A DNA stretch of 64,000 nucleotides. Source: CALBZG01 sp964486295. Lineage in GTDB: Bacteria; Bacillota; Clostridia; Peptostreptococcales; Anaerovoracaceae. A program made the translations under genes and the position numbers. Each line of letters opens with the position of its first letter. Positions within the stretch are counted from its first letter, which is position 1. The stretch spans positions 124,001-188,000 of the forward strand of contig CAZAMF010000001.1 of assembly GCA_964486295.1 (NCBI GenBank), in the 5' to 3' direction. This document shows positions 53,185 to 62,875 of this stretch, piece by piece. Below the pieces are notes generated by a model. The model did no database searches and was not told the DNA's origin. It saw only the letters and a list, made by a program, of their open reading frames with translations.

Positions 53185-55717
53185 TTATGCATTCATCCCG
53201 GTAATCTCGCTGTCAGGGTATACCTTCCTTCTTCTGGCATTCCTGGCTGCGAAAAAGACAAAAGTAATAAAATCATTTATGTTCATGCTGGTCAGCGGTG
53301 TGCTCTGGACCGGCGGATCCTTCTTCATGCGTATGCTGCTGTGGCCTGGCGTGAAGGTATGGTTTGACATATCCATCACAGGTCTGCTTTTGCTTACCTA
53401 CTCGTTTATGCTGTTTGTAAGAGATTTCACCGGCGCTAAACCTGTATTCATTGACAAGATATGGGCTCTGCTGATTGTTATAGTCGGCACCATCAATATA
53501 TTTACCGGCGTATTTGTGCATATGCCGGATGTTGTCACGGATGCAGCCGGAAATACGGGGTTTGTTTACAATATCAAGTGGCCGATCATCTTCATGGTTC
53601 TCCTGTGCGGGTGTTTGGTGGCGCAGATGTTCTACCTGATTGTAAAATGTTTCCGCAGCGATGCGGTGAGAAGGAGGCAATTTACTTCAGTTGCATTCGG
53701 TATAGCCGCCATATTTATTGGTCACCTGCTCTATCTGCTCCCGATCTTTAAGGGCATACCGATGGATATTCTGTCCGGGCTGGTCATGGTTATATGCCTT
53801 TTCTATTCCCTGTACAGACGGAGATTGTTCAAACTGACTTTACTTGTTTCGAAAGGCAGCAGCTATGCCATCGTTGCGGTTTTATCGCTGTTGATCTTTT
53901 CAAATTTCGTGAAACCGCTTGATCAGTTCCTGGAAACCAACTTTACTGCCCTTGCCGAACAGAAGATGCTGATCATATCACTCCTGTTCACCGCGCTGAC
54001 TATTATCATCTACTACCTGATGAAAAAGTTTATCGATGGAATCTTCATCAGGGATGAAATTGCCCGTGCTGATAACCTCAAAGCCTTCGGTTCCACGGTT
54101 TCAAAAACCCTGGATATCAAGAATATCATGGAAGAGATGGTATCGGTGGTTAAGAATACCATACCGGTCAAAAACATCTACATTTGCATAGAAAATAAAA
54201 TCGATAAGACTTACAACCTCGCGCATGCTGTAAATCCGCTGGATAATCTGTCGGTATCCTTGTCGGCGGAAAACCCTGTCATCCGGAGTCTAAAGGAACG
54301 GAATGAATGCTTGTTCATTGAAGATCTGAAGAGATTGGCCGATTTCAAATCCATGTGGGAAGAAGAAAAACGCATGATTATTGATTATGAAATCGAATGT
54401 TTTGTACCGCTGAAATACGATGATATCCTCGTCGGCGTAATGCTTCTTACCAGCAAGGAGAAAGGAAACCGCTATACTTTTGATGACATCAGTTTTCTCG
54501 AATCGGTGAGCGCCATCGGATCCATTGCGGTCAAGAATTCTTCCCTTTATGAAAAAGCGGTCCAGGAAGCACGGACGGACGAACTTACTGAGCTTTTAAA
54601 CCGGAAATGTTTCTATGAAGTGCTGGAAACCGAGTATGAGAAGAACAGGAACAAGTCTCTTGCTCTTATGATCCTGAATATTGACGATTTCAAGCTTTAT
54701 AACCAGCTTTACGGAAATGCCGAAGGCGATATCGCACTGAAGAGAATAGCGAATATTATAAAGGCCAGCGTCGGCGCAAGTGGACATGTAGCGAGATATG
54801 GAGCGAAAGAATTCGCTGTAATACTGCCGGGATTCGATCTGCTGGGATCAAAGAATCTGGCTTCCGTGATCCGGAAACAGATATTGAATATTAATAAGAG
54901 CGCACCGGATTACTCGATGAAAGTCCTGACTATCAGCGTTGGGATCTCAGCGATTCCTTACGCCGCCACTTCACTGAAAGAATTGGTGGACAGTGCCGAC
55001 ATGGCTGTTTTCCAAGTTAAAAGAAGCGGAAAAAACGCCATCGCATTGAGCTCGGGCGGAGGAGAGCGGAGCAATCCTACGGACCTGGCTGCGGAAGTGC
55101 ATAAAAAAGATATCTATTCGGGATATGCGTCAACAATCTACGCACTGGCAGCGGCCATCGATGCAAAAGACCACTATACATTCAGCCATTCCAAGAATGT
55201 TGAATACTATGCTTCGGAATTGGGATATGCTTGCGGATTGAACGACGATTCTGTGGAGATCATCAGAGAGGCTGCGCTTCTCCATGATATCGGCAAGATC
55301 GGAATTTCAGAATTGATTCTGAATAAGCCGGGACGACTGTCTCAGGACGAATTCGAAATCATGAAGAGCCATGTGGAAAACTCGGTTGGAATCATCCGGC
55401 ATCTGCCTTCGCTGGACTATGTAATCCCTGCGGTAATTGGGCATCATGAAAGATATGATGGCACCGGGTATCCAAGAAGGATCTCCGGAGAAGATATACC
55501 GCTTTCGGCTCGTATCCTCTGTATAGCCGACTCCTTTGATGCAATGATTTCCAGACGGCCTTATAAAGACCAGTATACGGTTTTCTATGCAAAGCAGGAA
55601 CTGCAAAGGCAGGCGGGAAGACAATTTGACCACAGGCTTGTGGGGATATTCCTTGAACTTCTGGACAAGGGCATTATAGTTCCGAGAGAACGGGATTCAC
55701 AGGAATTCGGTACATAG
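53177..55717 (+). CDS. 7TM-GAF-GGDEF-HD-GYP protein (cyclic-di-GMP phosphodiesterase type)
   Basis: ATG 53177 is chosen because GGGGGTGAG lies before it; it overlaps the GH3 stop by 8 bases. The 846-residue protein has an N-terminal 7-helix membrane sensor (about residues 5-230), a GAF domain (about 295-450, DNLKAFGSTVSKTLDI onward), a GGDEF domain (about 465-620) and an HD-GYP domain (about 645-840). The GGDEF signature reads GAKEF instead of GGDEF/GGEEF, so cyclase activity is doubtful. The HD-GYP domain is intact: HDIGKIGI, HHERYDGTGYP. It should therefore degrade cyclic di-GMP, regulated by the membrane sensor and GAF. Confidence 0.88.
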   Translation: MNSYAFIPVISLSGYTFLLLAFLAAKKTKVIKSFMFMLVSGVLWTGGSFFMRMLLWPGVKVWFDISITGLLLLTYSFMLFVRDFTGAKPVFIDKIWALLIVIVGTINIFTGVFVHMPDVVTDAAGNTGFVYNIKWPIIFMVLLCGCLVAQMFYLIVKCFRSDAVRRRQFTSVAFGIAAIFIGHLLYLLPIFKGIPMDILSGLVMVICLFYSLYRRRLFKLTLLVSKGSSYAIVAVLSLLIFSNFVKPLDQFLETNFTALAEQKMLIISLLFTALTIIIYYLMKKFIDGIFIRDEIARADNLKAFGSTVSKTLDIKNIMEEMVSVVKNTIPVKNIYICIENKIDKTYNLAHAVNPLDNLSVSLSAENPVIRSLKERNECLFIEDLKRLADFKSMWEEEKRMIIDYEIECFVPLKYDDILVGVMLLTSKEKGNRYTFDDISFLESVSAIGSIAVKNSSLYEKAVQEARTDELTELLNRKCFYEVLETEYEKNRNKSLALMILNIDDFKLYNQLYGNAEGDIALKRIANIIKASVGASGHVARYGAKEFAVILPGFDLLGSKNLASVIRKQILNINKSAPDYSMKVLTISVGISAIPYAATSLKELVDSADMAVFQVKRSGKNAIALSSGGGERSNPTDLAAEVHKKDIYSGYASTIYALAAAIDAKDHYTFSHSKNVEYYASELGYACGLNDDSVEIIREAALLHDIGKIGISELILNKPGRLSQDEFEIMKSHVENSVGIIRHLPSLDYVIPAVIGHHERYDGTGYPRRISGEDIPLSARILCIADSFDAMISRRPYKDQYTVFYAKQELQRQAGRQFDHRLVGIFLELLDKGIIVPRERDSQEFGT

Positions 55718-55749
55718 GCAAAAAACATATCCAATAAAAATTGAAACGG

Positions 55750-55790
55750 ATCGCACGGACAGGGTTCACTAGCCCGGACTGTGCGATTTT
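55750..55790 (+). terminator. Terminator of the GH3 operon
   Basis: ATCGCAC and GTGCGAT enclose an inner stem (GGG with CCC), followed by TTTCTTTG. The stem is about 14 base pairs with mismatches. Confidence 0.75.
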
Positions 55791-55868
55791 CTTTGTGCTG
55801 AATTTGCGTTCGGAGATTCTCTAAGATATAATATAAGAAAGCTTCAGTCGAATCGGAGGAGGAGTATC

Positions 55869-57257
55869 ATGGAACAGGATATCAATGAAAAAAGCATGCA
55901 ATACGTGGGCGAATACATCGAAAGAGCTAAAAAGGCCCAGTCCGAATTTGAAAAACTCAGCCAGGAAGAAGTCGACAGAGCCGTTTGCGCGATAGGAAAA
56001 ATCGTGTACGACAATGCCGAATATTTAGCGAAAATTGCCGTAGAAGAGACCGGTATGGGAAATTGGGAAGACAAAACGGCAAAAAATAAAAGCAAAGCCC
56101 GCATCATCTGGAACAGCCTGAAGGGCAAAAAATCACGGGGCATATTGGAACGGGACCCTGTAACCGGGATCACCAAAATTGCAAAACCGGTAGGGGTCGT
56201 CGCCGCCATCACCCCAAGCACCAATCCCATCGTGACTCCAATGAGCAATGCGATGTTTGCATTGAAATGCGGCAATTCAATGATCATAACGCCTCATCAT
56301 AAAGCTGTTAAGTGCAGTTCCAAGACGGTTGAATTGATCAATGCCGAACTCGAAAAACTGAATCTGCCAAAGAACCTTATCCAGATCCTTGGAGAGCATT
56401 CCAGAGAGAACACCAAAAATTTGATTTCTGCCTGCGACGTGGTCATCGCAACAGGAGGCATGGGAATGGTCAAGGCAGCCTACAGTTCCGGTCGACCTGC
56501 GTTAGGTGTAGGCGCCGGAAATGTGCAGTGCATCATCGACCGGGGTGCTGATTATAAAGAGGCGGTCCCGAAAATAGTTGCCGGCAGAGGATTCGATAAT
56601 GGCATCATCTGTTCGGGTGAACAGAGCGTGATATGCCCGGAAGAGGATTTTGAAGAAGTCATGGCTGAATTCGAAACCAATGGATGTTATGTGGTCAGAA
56701 ATTCGAAAGAGCGCGATTTGATCAGGGACGCCATTTTCGAAAACGGATCTATGAACAGCAAAGCGGTTGGGCAGGCAGCCCATTTCATCGGAATGCTGGC
56801 GGGGATCGAAATACCGAAAAATACGAAAGCGATCGTTGTGGAGTCAATAGGCGCCGGAGATCAGGATTTGCTCTCTAAAGAAAAAATATGCCCCGTATTA
56901 GCAGCCTATCGATACGATGATTTTAAGGATGCTGTTGAAATCGCAAGAGTGAACCTCGAAGCGGAAGGAAAGGGACATAGCGTTTCCATTCATTCCGACC
57001 GCGTCGATCACATTGAATATGCCGGCGAGATATTATCCGTTTCAAGATTTGTCATCAATCAGGTCTGCGCATCCAGCGCAGGCGGAAGTTTCTATAACGG
57101 GCTGAACCCAACAAATACCCTGGGCTGCGGGTCCTGGGGCCACAATTCGATTTCCGAAAATCTTACCTATACCCACCTCATGAATGTATCCAGGATCGCT
57201 TATTATATGCCGGACAACTATGTGCCGTCAGACGATGAACTCTGGAGCGTGAAATGA
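55869..57257 (+). CDS. CoA-acylating aldehyde dehydrogenase, SucD-like
   Basis: A 462-residue CoA-dependent aldehyde dehydrogenase, very similar in layout to succinate-semialdehyde dehydrogenase SucD of Clostridium kluyveri. Residues include AVEETGMGNWEDK, NPIVTPMSNAMFALK near residue 125, VIATGGMGMVKAAYSSGRPALGVG near residue 200, the catalytic Cys in NGIICSGEQSV near residue 245, and NTLGCGSWGHNSISENLTY near the end. It would interconvert an acyl-CoA and its aldehyde with NAD(P)H; succinyl-CoA is a guess from resemblance. It overlaps the acyltransferase by 4 bases and GGAGGAGGAG precedes the ATG. Confidence 0.85.
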   Translation: MEQDINEKSMQYVGEYIERAKKAQSEFEKLSQEEVDRAVCAIGKIVYDNAEYLAKIAVEETGMGNWEDKTAKNKSKARIIWNSLKGKKSRGILERDPVTGITKIAKPVGVVAAITPSTNPIVTPMSNAMFALKCGNSMIITPHHKAVKCSSKTVELINAELEKLNLPKNLIQILGEHSRENTKNLISACDVVIATGGMGMVKAAYSSGRPALGVGAGNVQCIIDRGADYKEAVPKIVAGRGFDNGIICSGEQSVICPEEDFEEVMAEFETNGCYVVRNSKERDLIRDAIFENGSMNSKAVGQAAHFIGMLAGIEIPKNTKAIVVESIGAGDQDLLSKEKICPVLAAYRYDDFKDAVEIARVNLEAEGKGHSVSIHSDRVDHIEYAGEILSVSRFVINQVCASSAGGSFYNGLNPTNTLGCGSWGHNSISENLTYTHLMNVSRIAYYMPDNYVPSDDELWSVK

Positions 57258-58423
57258 AGGGGCACCTTAGACATGTAGCTCTTTATAAAATTCTTCGACT
57301 TTTACTATATCCTTTAGGTTGGGTGCTCTTCAGGCTTGAAAGCGGGAAAGCACCCGACATCGAAGGACCATATCTGGTTTTTTCCAATCATAATATCAAC
57401 CTGGATCCGCTTTTGATTACTAGAAGCTTCCCGAAGCATATGTACTTTATGACCAGCGAACATGTGCTCAGCATGGGGATGCGGTCCACTTTGCTTGATT
57501 GGGTGGCGGGCCCCGTTTCAAAAATGAAAAGCAATATCGATACAAAAGCCGTCAAGGACGTGATCAAACGAATCAGAAAGGGTTACAATATTTGCATATT
57601 TGCTGAGGGCAATCGGAGTTTCAACGGACGCACCTATCCTATCGTCGCATCCACAGCAAAGCTGGTCAGGACCTGCGGCGCAACAGTCGTCACGTATCGG
57701 TTTGAGGGGGGATATCTGAGCAGTCCAAGATGGAGCCGAACAATCCGGAAGGGAAAAATGACAGGAACGGTAGTGGGAGTCTACAGTCCTGATAACTTAA
57801 AAGAGAAAAGCGACAAAGAAATTGAAAATCTGATACAAAATGACATCTTTGAAGACGCCTATGTCAGACAGGCAAAGGAACAAGTCCGCTACCAGGGTAA
57901 AAATCTTGCGGAGTGGATCGAAATGGCTGTTTATATTTGTCCCTTATGCGGCAGGATCGGAACAATCAAAAGCAGCGGGGATCATTTCTTCTGCGATGCA
58001 TGTGATTTCTTCGGCACGGTGGATGACATGGGGTATCTATCAGGTGAATCAGTCCCGTATAGAACGATTCTTGAATGGGACAACTGGCAGCGAGATCAAA
58101 TCAGGATGTTATCGGAGACCATCGGGTCGGCACAGGCTTTTACCGATCCGGGACAAACCCTCTTCCTTGTGGATCCGATCTCGCATAAAAGGCAGAAATT
58201 AAATACGGAAACGCTGATCATGTACGGGGATCGATTGGCCCTTGGAGATGACACGTTTTGGTTTCGGGATATTGTTGACATGTCCATCTACGGGCAGCAA
58301 ACCATTGCGTTTTCCTCCTATGGCGCACATTATGAAATCAAATCCAAATTTCCGCGAAGCGGGCGAAAATATGTACTGCTTTTCAAATATATGACAGGGA
58401 AAACGGATACGGAAAGAGTATAA
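57254..58423 (+). CDS. Lysophospholipid acyltransferase with zinc-ribbon tail
   Basis: A 389-residue PlsC-type acyltransferase. The catalytic motif is SNHNINLDP near residue 55 (HxxxxD), followed by FAEGNRSFNGRTYP near residue 120 (EGxR class). After about residue 225 there is a zinc ribbon CPLCG...CDAC and a further domain of about 130 residues to the end that is not part of the usual enzyme. This fusion is less common. It is coupled to the aldehyde dehydrogenase (4-base overlap) and precedes a GltS-like gene by 36 bases. Substrate unknown. Confidence 0.8.
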   Translation: MKGHLRHVALYKILRLLLYPLGWVLFRLESGKAPDIEGPYLVFSNHNINLDPLLITRSFPKHMYFMTSEHVLSMGMRSTLLDWVAGPVSKMKSNIDTKAVKDVIKRIRKGYNICIFAEGNRSFNGRTYPIVASTAKLVRTCGATVVTYRFEGGYLSSPRWSRTIRKGKMTGTVVGVYSPDNLKEKSDKEIENLIQNDIFEDAYVRQAKEQVRYQGKNLAEWIEMAVYICPLCGRIGTIKSSGDHFFCDACDFFGTVDDMGYLSGESVPYRTILEWDNWQRDQIRMLSETIGSAQAFTDPGQTLFLVDPISHKRQKLNTETLIMYGDRLALGDDTFWFRDIVDMSIYGQQTIAFSSYGAHYEIKSKFPRSGRKYVLLFKYMTGKTDTERV

Positions 58424-58459
58424 ACTGGAAAGAGTGTAACGTGAAAGGAGTCGGCATTC

Positions 58460-59890
58460 ATGGACTTTTCTGCAGCAAATACGGCACTATGGGACATGGT
58501 TGTTCAGTTCGGGATCATTTCGGCGATCATATTGGCAGCCAATGCATTGAGAAGAAATTTTAAATTCTTCCGGGACAGTTTAATGCCCATCGCTGTTCTG
58601 GGCGGGTTCATGCTGCTGCTGTTACGCAGTATCGGAATATTGCATATGAGCCTTAGCCTGCTGGAAATGATCACCTATCACGGAATCGGACTCGGATTCA
58701 TCGCTATGAGTCTGAGAGTACCGGAACCGTCTGATATGAAAGAAACCGGCAAGTGGATCGGCATCAGAAGCGGGTCTCTGATTGTCAGTGTATACCTGTT
58801 TCAAGCGATTATGGGTCTGATGATCACCATCACCGCGGCAGCCACTTTTTCACACGGTTTTTTCAAGGCGGCCGGTATACTCCTTCCAATGGGATATGGA
58901 CAGGGACCGGGGCAGGCCAATAATGTTGGCACAATTTACGAGGGCCTCGGCATGAACGGAGGAAGATCATTTGCCCTTGGTATAGCGGCCTGTGGTTTTC
59001 TCTGCGCCTGTATCGTTGGGGTGATATACCTGAATGTTTTGAGAAGAAAGGGACTCATACGAAAAGAAGCTCCCAAAGAAATCTCCGGCTCTGTCACCAT
59101 CGAAATGTTCCAGCATCGTGACGAAGTACCGGTTTCGGAATCGGTAGACAGGCTCTCTGTACAGGTGGCTCTTGTCCTGATTGTATATTTGCTGACATAT
59201 CTGCTCACTTGGGGCATTACCTCAGGAATCAGCGGATTGTCGCAATCGGCCGCAGAATCACTGAACAGCCTGATCTGGGGATTCAACTTTATAACAGGCT
59301 CACTGCTTGCCATGCTGCTCAGGACGATCATGAAAAATCTCAGAAATAAATCCATTATGACGCGGCAGTATCAGAACAATTACCTGCTGAGCAGGATATC
59401 GGGGCTTGCATTCGATCTGATGATCGTAGCCGGCATCGCTTCCATTGAGATCGGAGACATATCCGGATACTGGGCGGTCTTCTTATTGATGGCTGTTGCG
59501 GGTGGAATAGGAACTTTCTACTATATGAAATGGCTGTGTAAAAAAATATATCCCGACTATTTCTATGAAGGATTCATGTCCATGTACGGCATGATGACCG
59601 GAACCGTTAGCTCCGGCATTTTGCTGCTGAGAGAGATTGACCCGAACCTGAAGACTCCTGCCGCCAACAATCTGGTTTCCGGAAGCTGTACCGCCATAGT
59701 ATTTGGTGCGCCGATGCTGATCTTTATCGGCATGGCCCCAAAATCAGACGCCATGCTCACCGTGACCTGCGGGATCATTGTGGTTTACTTTGCCGCGTTG
59801 ATTTTATTAACGATCCGGCTGGGCTCGGGAGGGAAACGATCATCCGGGAGGACACGCAGAACCAGGAAAACCAATGGGGGCCGGCGATGA
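58460..59890 (+). CDS. GltS/ESS-family sodium:glutamate-type symporter
   Basis: A 476-residue membrane protein of the glutamate:Na+ symporter (ESS) family. About 12 helices in two halves are seen; the first half holds LLPMGYGQGPGQANNVGTIYEGLG near residue 140 and the second GMMTGTVSSGILLLREIDP near residue 375, the inverted-repeat signature regions. The C-terminus is a basic tail of about 20 residues. AAAGGAG precedes the ATG by 9 bases. It overlaps the HutD-domain gene by 4 bases, which links them functionally. Glutamate is typical for the family, but the actual substrate is unproven. Confidence 0.82.
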   Translation: MDFSAANTALWDMVVQFGIISAIILAANALRRNFKFFRDSLMPIAVLGGFMLLLLRSIGILHMSLSLLEMITYHGIGLGFIAMSLRVPEPSDMKETGKWIGIRSGSLIVSVYLFQAIMGLMITITAAATFSHGFFKAAGILLPMGYGQGPGQANNVGTIYEGLGMNGGRSFALGIAACGFLCACIVGVIYLNVLRRKGLIRKEAPKEISGSVTIEMFQHRDEVPVSESVDRLSVQVALVLIVYLLTYLLTWGITSGISGLSQSAAESLNSLIWGFNFITGSLLAMLLRTIMKNLRNKSIMTRQYQNNYLLSRISGLAFDLMIVAGIASIEIGDISGYWAVFLLMAVAGGIGTFYYMKWLCKKIYPDYFYEGFMSMYGMMTGTVSSGILLLREIDPNLKTPAANNLVSGSCTAIVFGAPMLIFIGMAPKSDAMLTVTCGIIVVYFAALILLTIRLGSGGKRSSGRTRRTRKTNGGRR

Positions 59891-61008
59891 AAGACGTACA
59901 TTATAAAGTATATAAAGAAACAGATATTTCCGTGCAGGCATGGTCAGGCGGAAAAACAAGAGAGCTTTCCATTTATCCGAACGACGCTTGTTATCAGGAT
60001 CGTAATTTCATTTGGAGACTGAGTTCCGCCGATATAGAAAAAGAAGAATCCGACTTTACCAGCCTACCTGATTACAACCGTATAATCATGGTCTTATCCG
60101 GGGAGCTGATTCTGACCTATAATGGAAACCGGACTGTAAAATTAAAAGAACTGGAACAGGACTCATTCGATGGGGCTTGGGATACCAAAAGCTTCGGCAA
60201 GGTCACAGATTATAATCTGATTTTTGAAAAGGGCAGCCAGGGCGTTCTGGAATCGATCCTGCTGACCGAGACCAGAACCGAAGCGACTGTGCCGCCGGGG
60301 TTCGCGGGGCAGAGATGGGATCAGGCGCATGATTGCTTTTACTGCCACAAAGGGTATGCGGTGATCTCTTTCGATGAAGAGAGCATTGTACTTAAGGAAG
60401 GCTGGCAACTGGTTCTGGAAAGGCCCTCCGGCTCGACCCTCGGTGTCGGAACCATGGGCAGCGGAATACTGATCAGAGCTTTGATCGGATTTCATGAGGG
60501 GATGCACGAAGAAGAAGTAGGAGAAACTCATGAAAATCATATCACCAAAGATGACATCAAGGCGGCCTATCTGATTGCGTTCAGCAACTTCAGGGGCTCT
60601 CGACATCTATTCAGAAGCCTGAAAAACAAATGGTTCGACAAACCGCTTCAAAATGGGATCAATAAGCTGGAAAAGTTTTATATCCCCTGGCTGATTTTTA
60701 TTGCCGGATGTTTTGCGGTGGCCTCTGTGGCTGAAAACACCTGGGGTCTGGAAAACACGGGGTGGGCGCTGCTGATCTGGACTTTATTGGATATTGGAAT
60801 CATTACACCGGCACTTTTTCTGATGGTTCTGCCAAGGCCCATCAGAAAACATATCAGGGAGATCAGCACCCTGAGCCCCCGTGAAAGAAAACTCTATGAA
60901 GCCGATCGGGAGCGGAATCCACGCATTGAAAAAGTGCTCCGAAAATACAGGATCACTGGGAAAAACTCCGGAGACGAGTTTAAAGGAAGAGATTATAAAA
61001 GCTTTTAG
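59887..61008 (+). CDS. HutD-domain membrane protein
   Basis: A 373-residue protein. Residues 1-180 match the HutD/Ves cupin-like family: SVQAWSGGKTRELSIYP near residue 15, FIWRLSSADIEKEESDF near residue 42, FDGAWDTKSFGKVTDYNLI near residue 94. After a charged linker, two hydrophobic segments lie at about 262-282 and 290-312, followed by a basic tail. HutD proteins are small and soluble; fusion to a membrane anchor is unusual. The start lies inside the gltS-like stop. It may act as a sensor or regulator of the symporter. Confidence 0.75.
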   Translation: MKDVHYKVYKETDISVQAWSGGKTRELSIYPNDACYQDRNFIWRLSSADIEKEESDFTSLPDYNRIIMVLSGELILTYNGNRTVKLKELEQDSFDGAWDTKSFGKVTDYNLIFEKGSQGVLESILLTETRTEATVPPGFAGQRWDQAHDCFYCHKGYAVISFDEESIVLKEGWQLVLERPSGSTLGVGTMGSGILIRALIGFHEGMHEEEVGETHENHITKDDIKAAYLIAFSNFRGSRHLFRSLKNKWFDKPLQNGINKLEKFYIPWLIFIAGCFAVASVAENTWGLENTGWALLIWTLLDIGIITPALFLMVLPRPIRKHIREISTLSPRERKLYEADRERNPRIEKVLRKYRITGKNSGDEFKGRDYKSF

Positions 61009-61025
61009 GGTACCCTAAAAGCTTT
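60998..61025. terminator. Bidirectional palindromic terminator
   Basis: The 28-base perfect palindrome AAAGCTTTTAGGGT / ACCCTAAAAGCTTT covers the stop of the HutD-domain gene and is 3 bases from the stop of the leftward ABC gene. A and T runs on both sides let it work in both directions. Confidence 0.9.
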
Positions 61026-61027
61026 AT

Positions 61028-62875
61028 TTAAAATTGGCTTCTGTACAGGTCGGCATAAAATCCATTTTTGGCCATCAGCTCCTGGTGGGTGCCGGTTTCA
61101 ACAATATCGCCCTGGTTGATCACGAGGATCACATCGGCGTCGCGGATCGTGGACAGCCTGTGGGCAATGATGAAACAAGTTTTCCCGGCCATCAGCTCGG
61201 TCATCGCTTTCTGGATCTGAACTTCGGTCCTGGTATCAACGGAACTTGTTGCTTCATCCAGGATCAAAACCGGAGCGTCTGCGAGAAATGCCCTGGACAT
61301 GGTAAGAAGCTGCTTCTGGCCCTGCGATATATTGGAGGCGTCCTCATTGATCACCATTCCATAGCCGCCGGGCTGTGTTTTTATAAAATGATGGATATGG
61401 GCAGCCTTTGCCGCTTCGATCACATCGCAATCATCCGCATCTTCGCGCCCGTACCGGATATTTTCCATAATGGTTCCATTGAACAGCCAGTTATCCTGCA
61501 AAACAATGCTGAAAATATCGCGAAGATCTTTTCTGGAATATTCTTTGATATCGGTCCTGTCTATCAGTATTCTCCCGGCGTTCAGTTCATAATAACGGAG
61601 CAGAAGCTTGACCAATGTGGTTTTCCCTGCGCCTGTCGGACCCACGATGGCTACTCGCTGCCCGGGCTTCGCAGTAAAGTTGAAGTCTTTGATCAAAAGT
61701 CCCGCGCCGGTATTCGGGTCGGTTTTATACCCGAAACTCACATGCTCGAAAGTGATTTCGCCCCTTACTGAAGTTGGATCCAGAGGCTTCGGCGCCTGGC
61801 TTTCCCCCACCTCTTCCGCTTCATTCAACAACTCAAAAACTCTTTCTGCCGCCGCCGCTGTGGACTGAAGGATATTGGCGATGTTGGCTACCTGCGATAC
61901 CGGCTGATTGAAGGATCTGACGTACTGGACAAAAGCCTGGATGCTGCCGATTGAAACAGAACCTTTCAGCGAAAGATACCCTCCGACCACGCAAACAAAT
62001 ACAAATGCAAGGTTGGCGATGAAGTTTGTGAGCGGCATCATCATACCCGAGAGATATTGCGAGCGTTCTGCGGAATATGCCAGCTTTGCATTGATTTCTT
62101 CAAATTTCTGAAGAGACTGCTCTTCCCCGTTAAAGGCTTTTACGATAACGTGGCCTGAAAACATTTCCTCGATATGGCCATTGACTTCGCCAAGATACTT
62201 TTGCAGATTTTTGAAATGGACCTGAGAGTGCTTCACCACCAATCTGATGGCCAGAACAGAGAGCGGCAGAATGAATAAGGCGATCAGCGTCATAAAGATG
62301 CTGATATACAACATAAGTGCCAGAATGCCCACGATGGTAACGATACTGGTAATCATCTGTGCCAGTGATTGGTTGATGGTGGTATTGATCGTATCGATAT
62401 CATTCGTTACTCTCGATAATATTTCTCCATGCGTTCTTTGGTCAAAATAATTGAGCGGAAGCCGATCCAGTTTTTCTGAAACCTCCTTTCTGAGCCGGTA
62501 TGTCATTTTCTGAGAGATGCCGGACATGATAAAACCGAGACCCAATGAAAAAATCGTTGAGGCAATATAGATGACTGCCAGAATGATCATAAACCTGAAC
62601 AGCGATTTGAAATCGATGGCGGCCCCCGAAGTGACTCCGGCAGCAATGATATCGGTGGCTTTCCCCAGGATCATCGGTGAAAAAACAGAAGAAGCTACTG
62701 ATAAAACTGAAAGTATTGCCGCCAGGATAATTCTGCCTTTAAAAGGTGCTGTATAGGAAATCAGGGTCTTCATCGTTCTCCTGAAATTTTTTGCTTTTTC
62801 GCCCGGGATCATATGGACTCCCGGTCCGCCGATGGGGCCTTTTGAAGCGCGTATTCTGGGTTCCGGACCTGCCAT
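61028..62875 (-). CDS. ABC exporter half-transporter, second pair (degenerate signature)
   Basis: A 615-residue fused membrane-ATPase subunit, paralog of the gene at 29421-31262. Six helices occupy about residues 35-345; the ATPase carries Walker A GPTGAGKTT, altered signature ISQGQKQ and Walker B VLILDEATSSVD with glutamate. Its start shares TAATG with the partner at 62875. This is the active-glutamate half of an asymmetric heterodimer. No regulator or adaptor lies downstream; the upstream part is outside the window. Confidence 0.92.
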   Translation of the reverse strand: MAGPEPRIRASKGPIGGPGVHMIPGEKAKNFRRTMKTLISYTAPFKGRIILAAILSVLSVASSVFSPMILGKATDIIAAGVTSGAAIDFKSLFRFMIILAVIYIASTIFSLGLGFIMSGISQKMTYRLRKEVSEKLDRLPLNYFDQRTHGEILSRVTNDIDTINTTINQSLAQMITSIVTIVGILALMLYISIFMTLIALFILPLSVLAIRLVVKHSQVHFKNLQKYLGEVNGHIEEMFSGHVIVKAFNGEEQSLQKFEEINAKLAYSAERSQYLSGMMMPLTNFIANLAFVFVCVVGGYLSLKGSVSIGSIQAFVQYVRSFNQPVSQVANIANILQSTAAAAERVFELLNEAEEVGESQAPKPLDPTSVRGEITFEHVSFGYKTDPNTGAGLLIKDFNFTAKPGQRVAIVGPTGAGKTTLVKLLLRYYELNAGRILIDRTDIKEYSRKDLRDIFSIVLQDNWLFNGTIMENIRYGREDADDCDVIEAAKAAHIHHFIKTQPGGYGMVINEDASNISQGQKQLLTMSRAFLADAPVLILDEATSSVDTRTEVQIQKAMTELMAGKTCFIIAHRLSTIRDADVILVINQGDIVETGTHQELMAKNGFYADLYRSQF

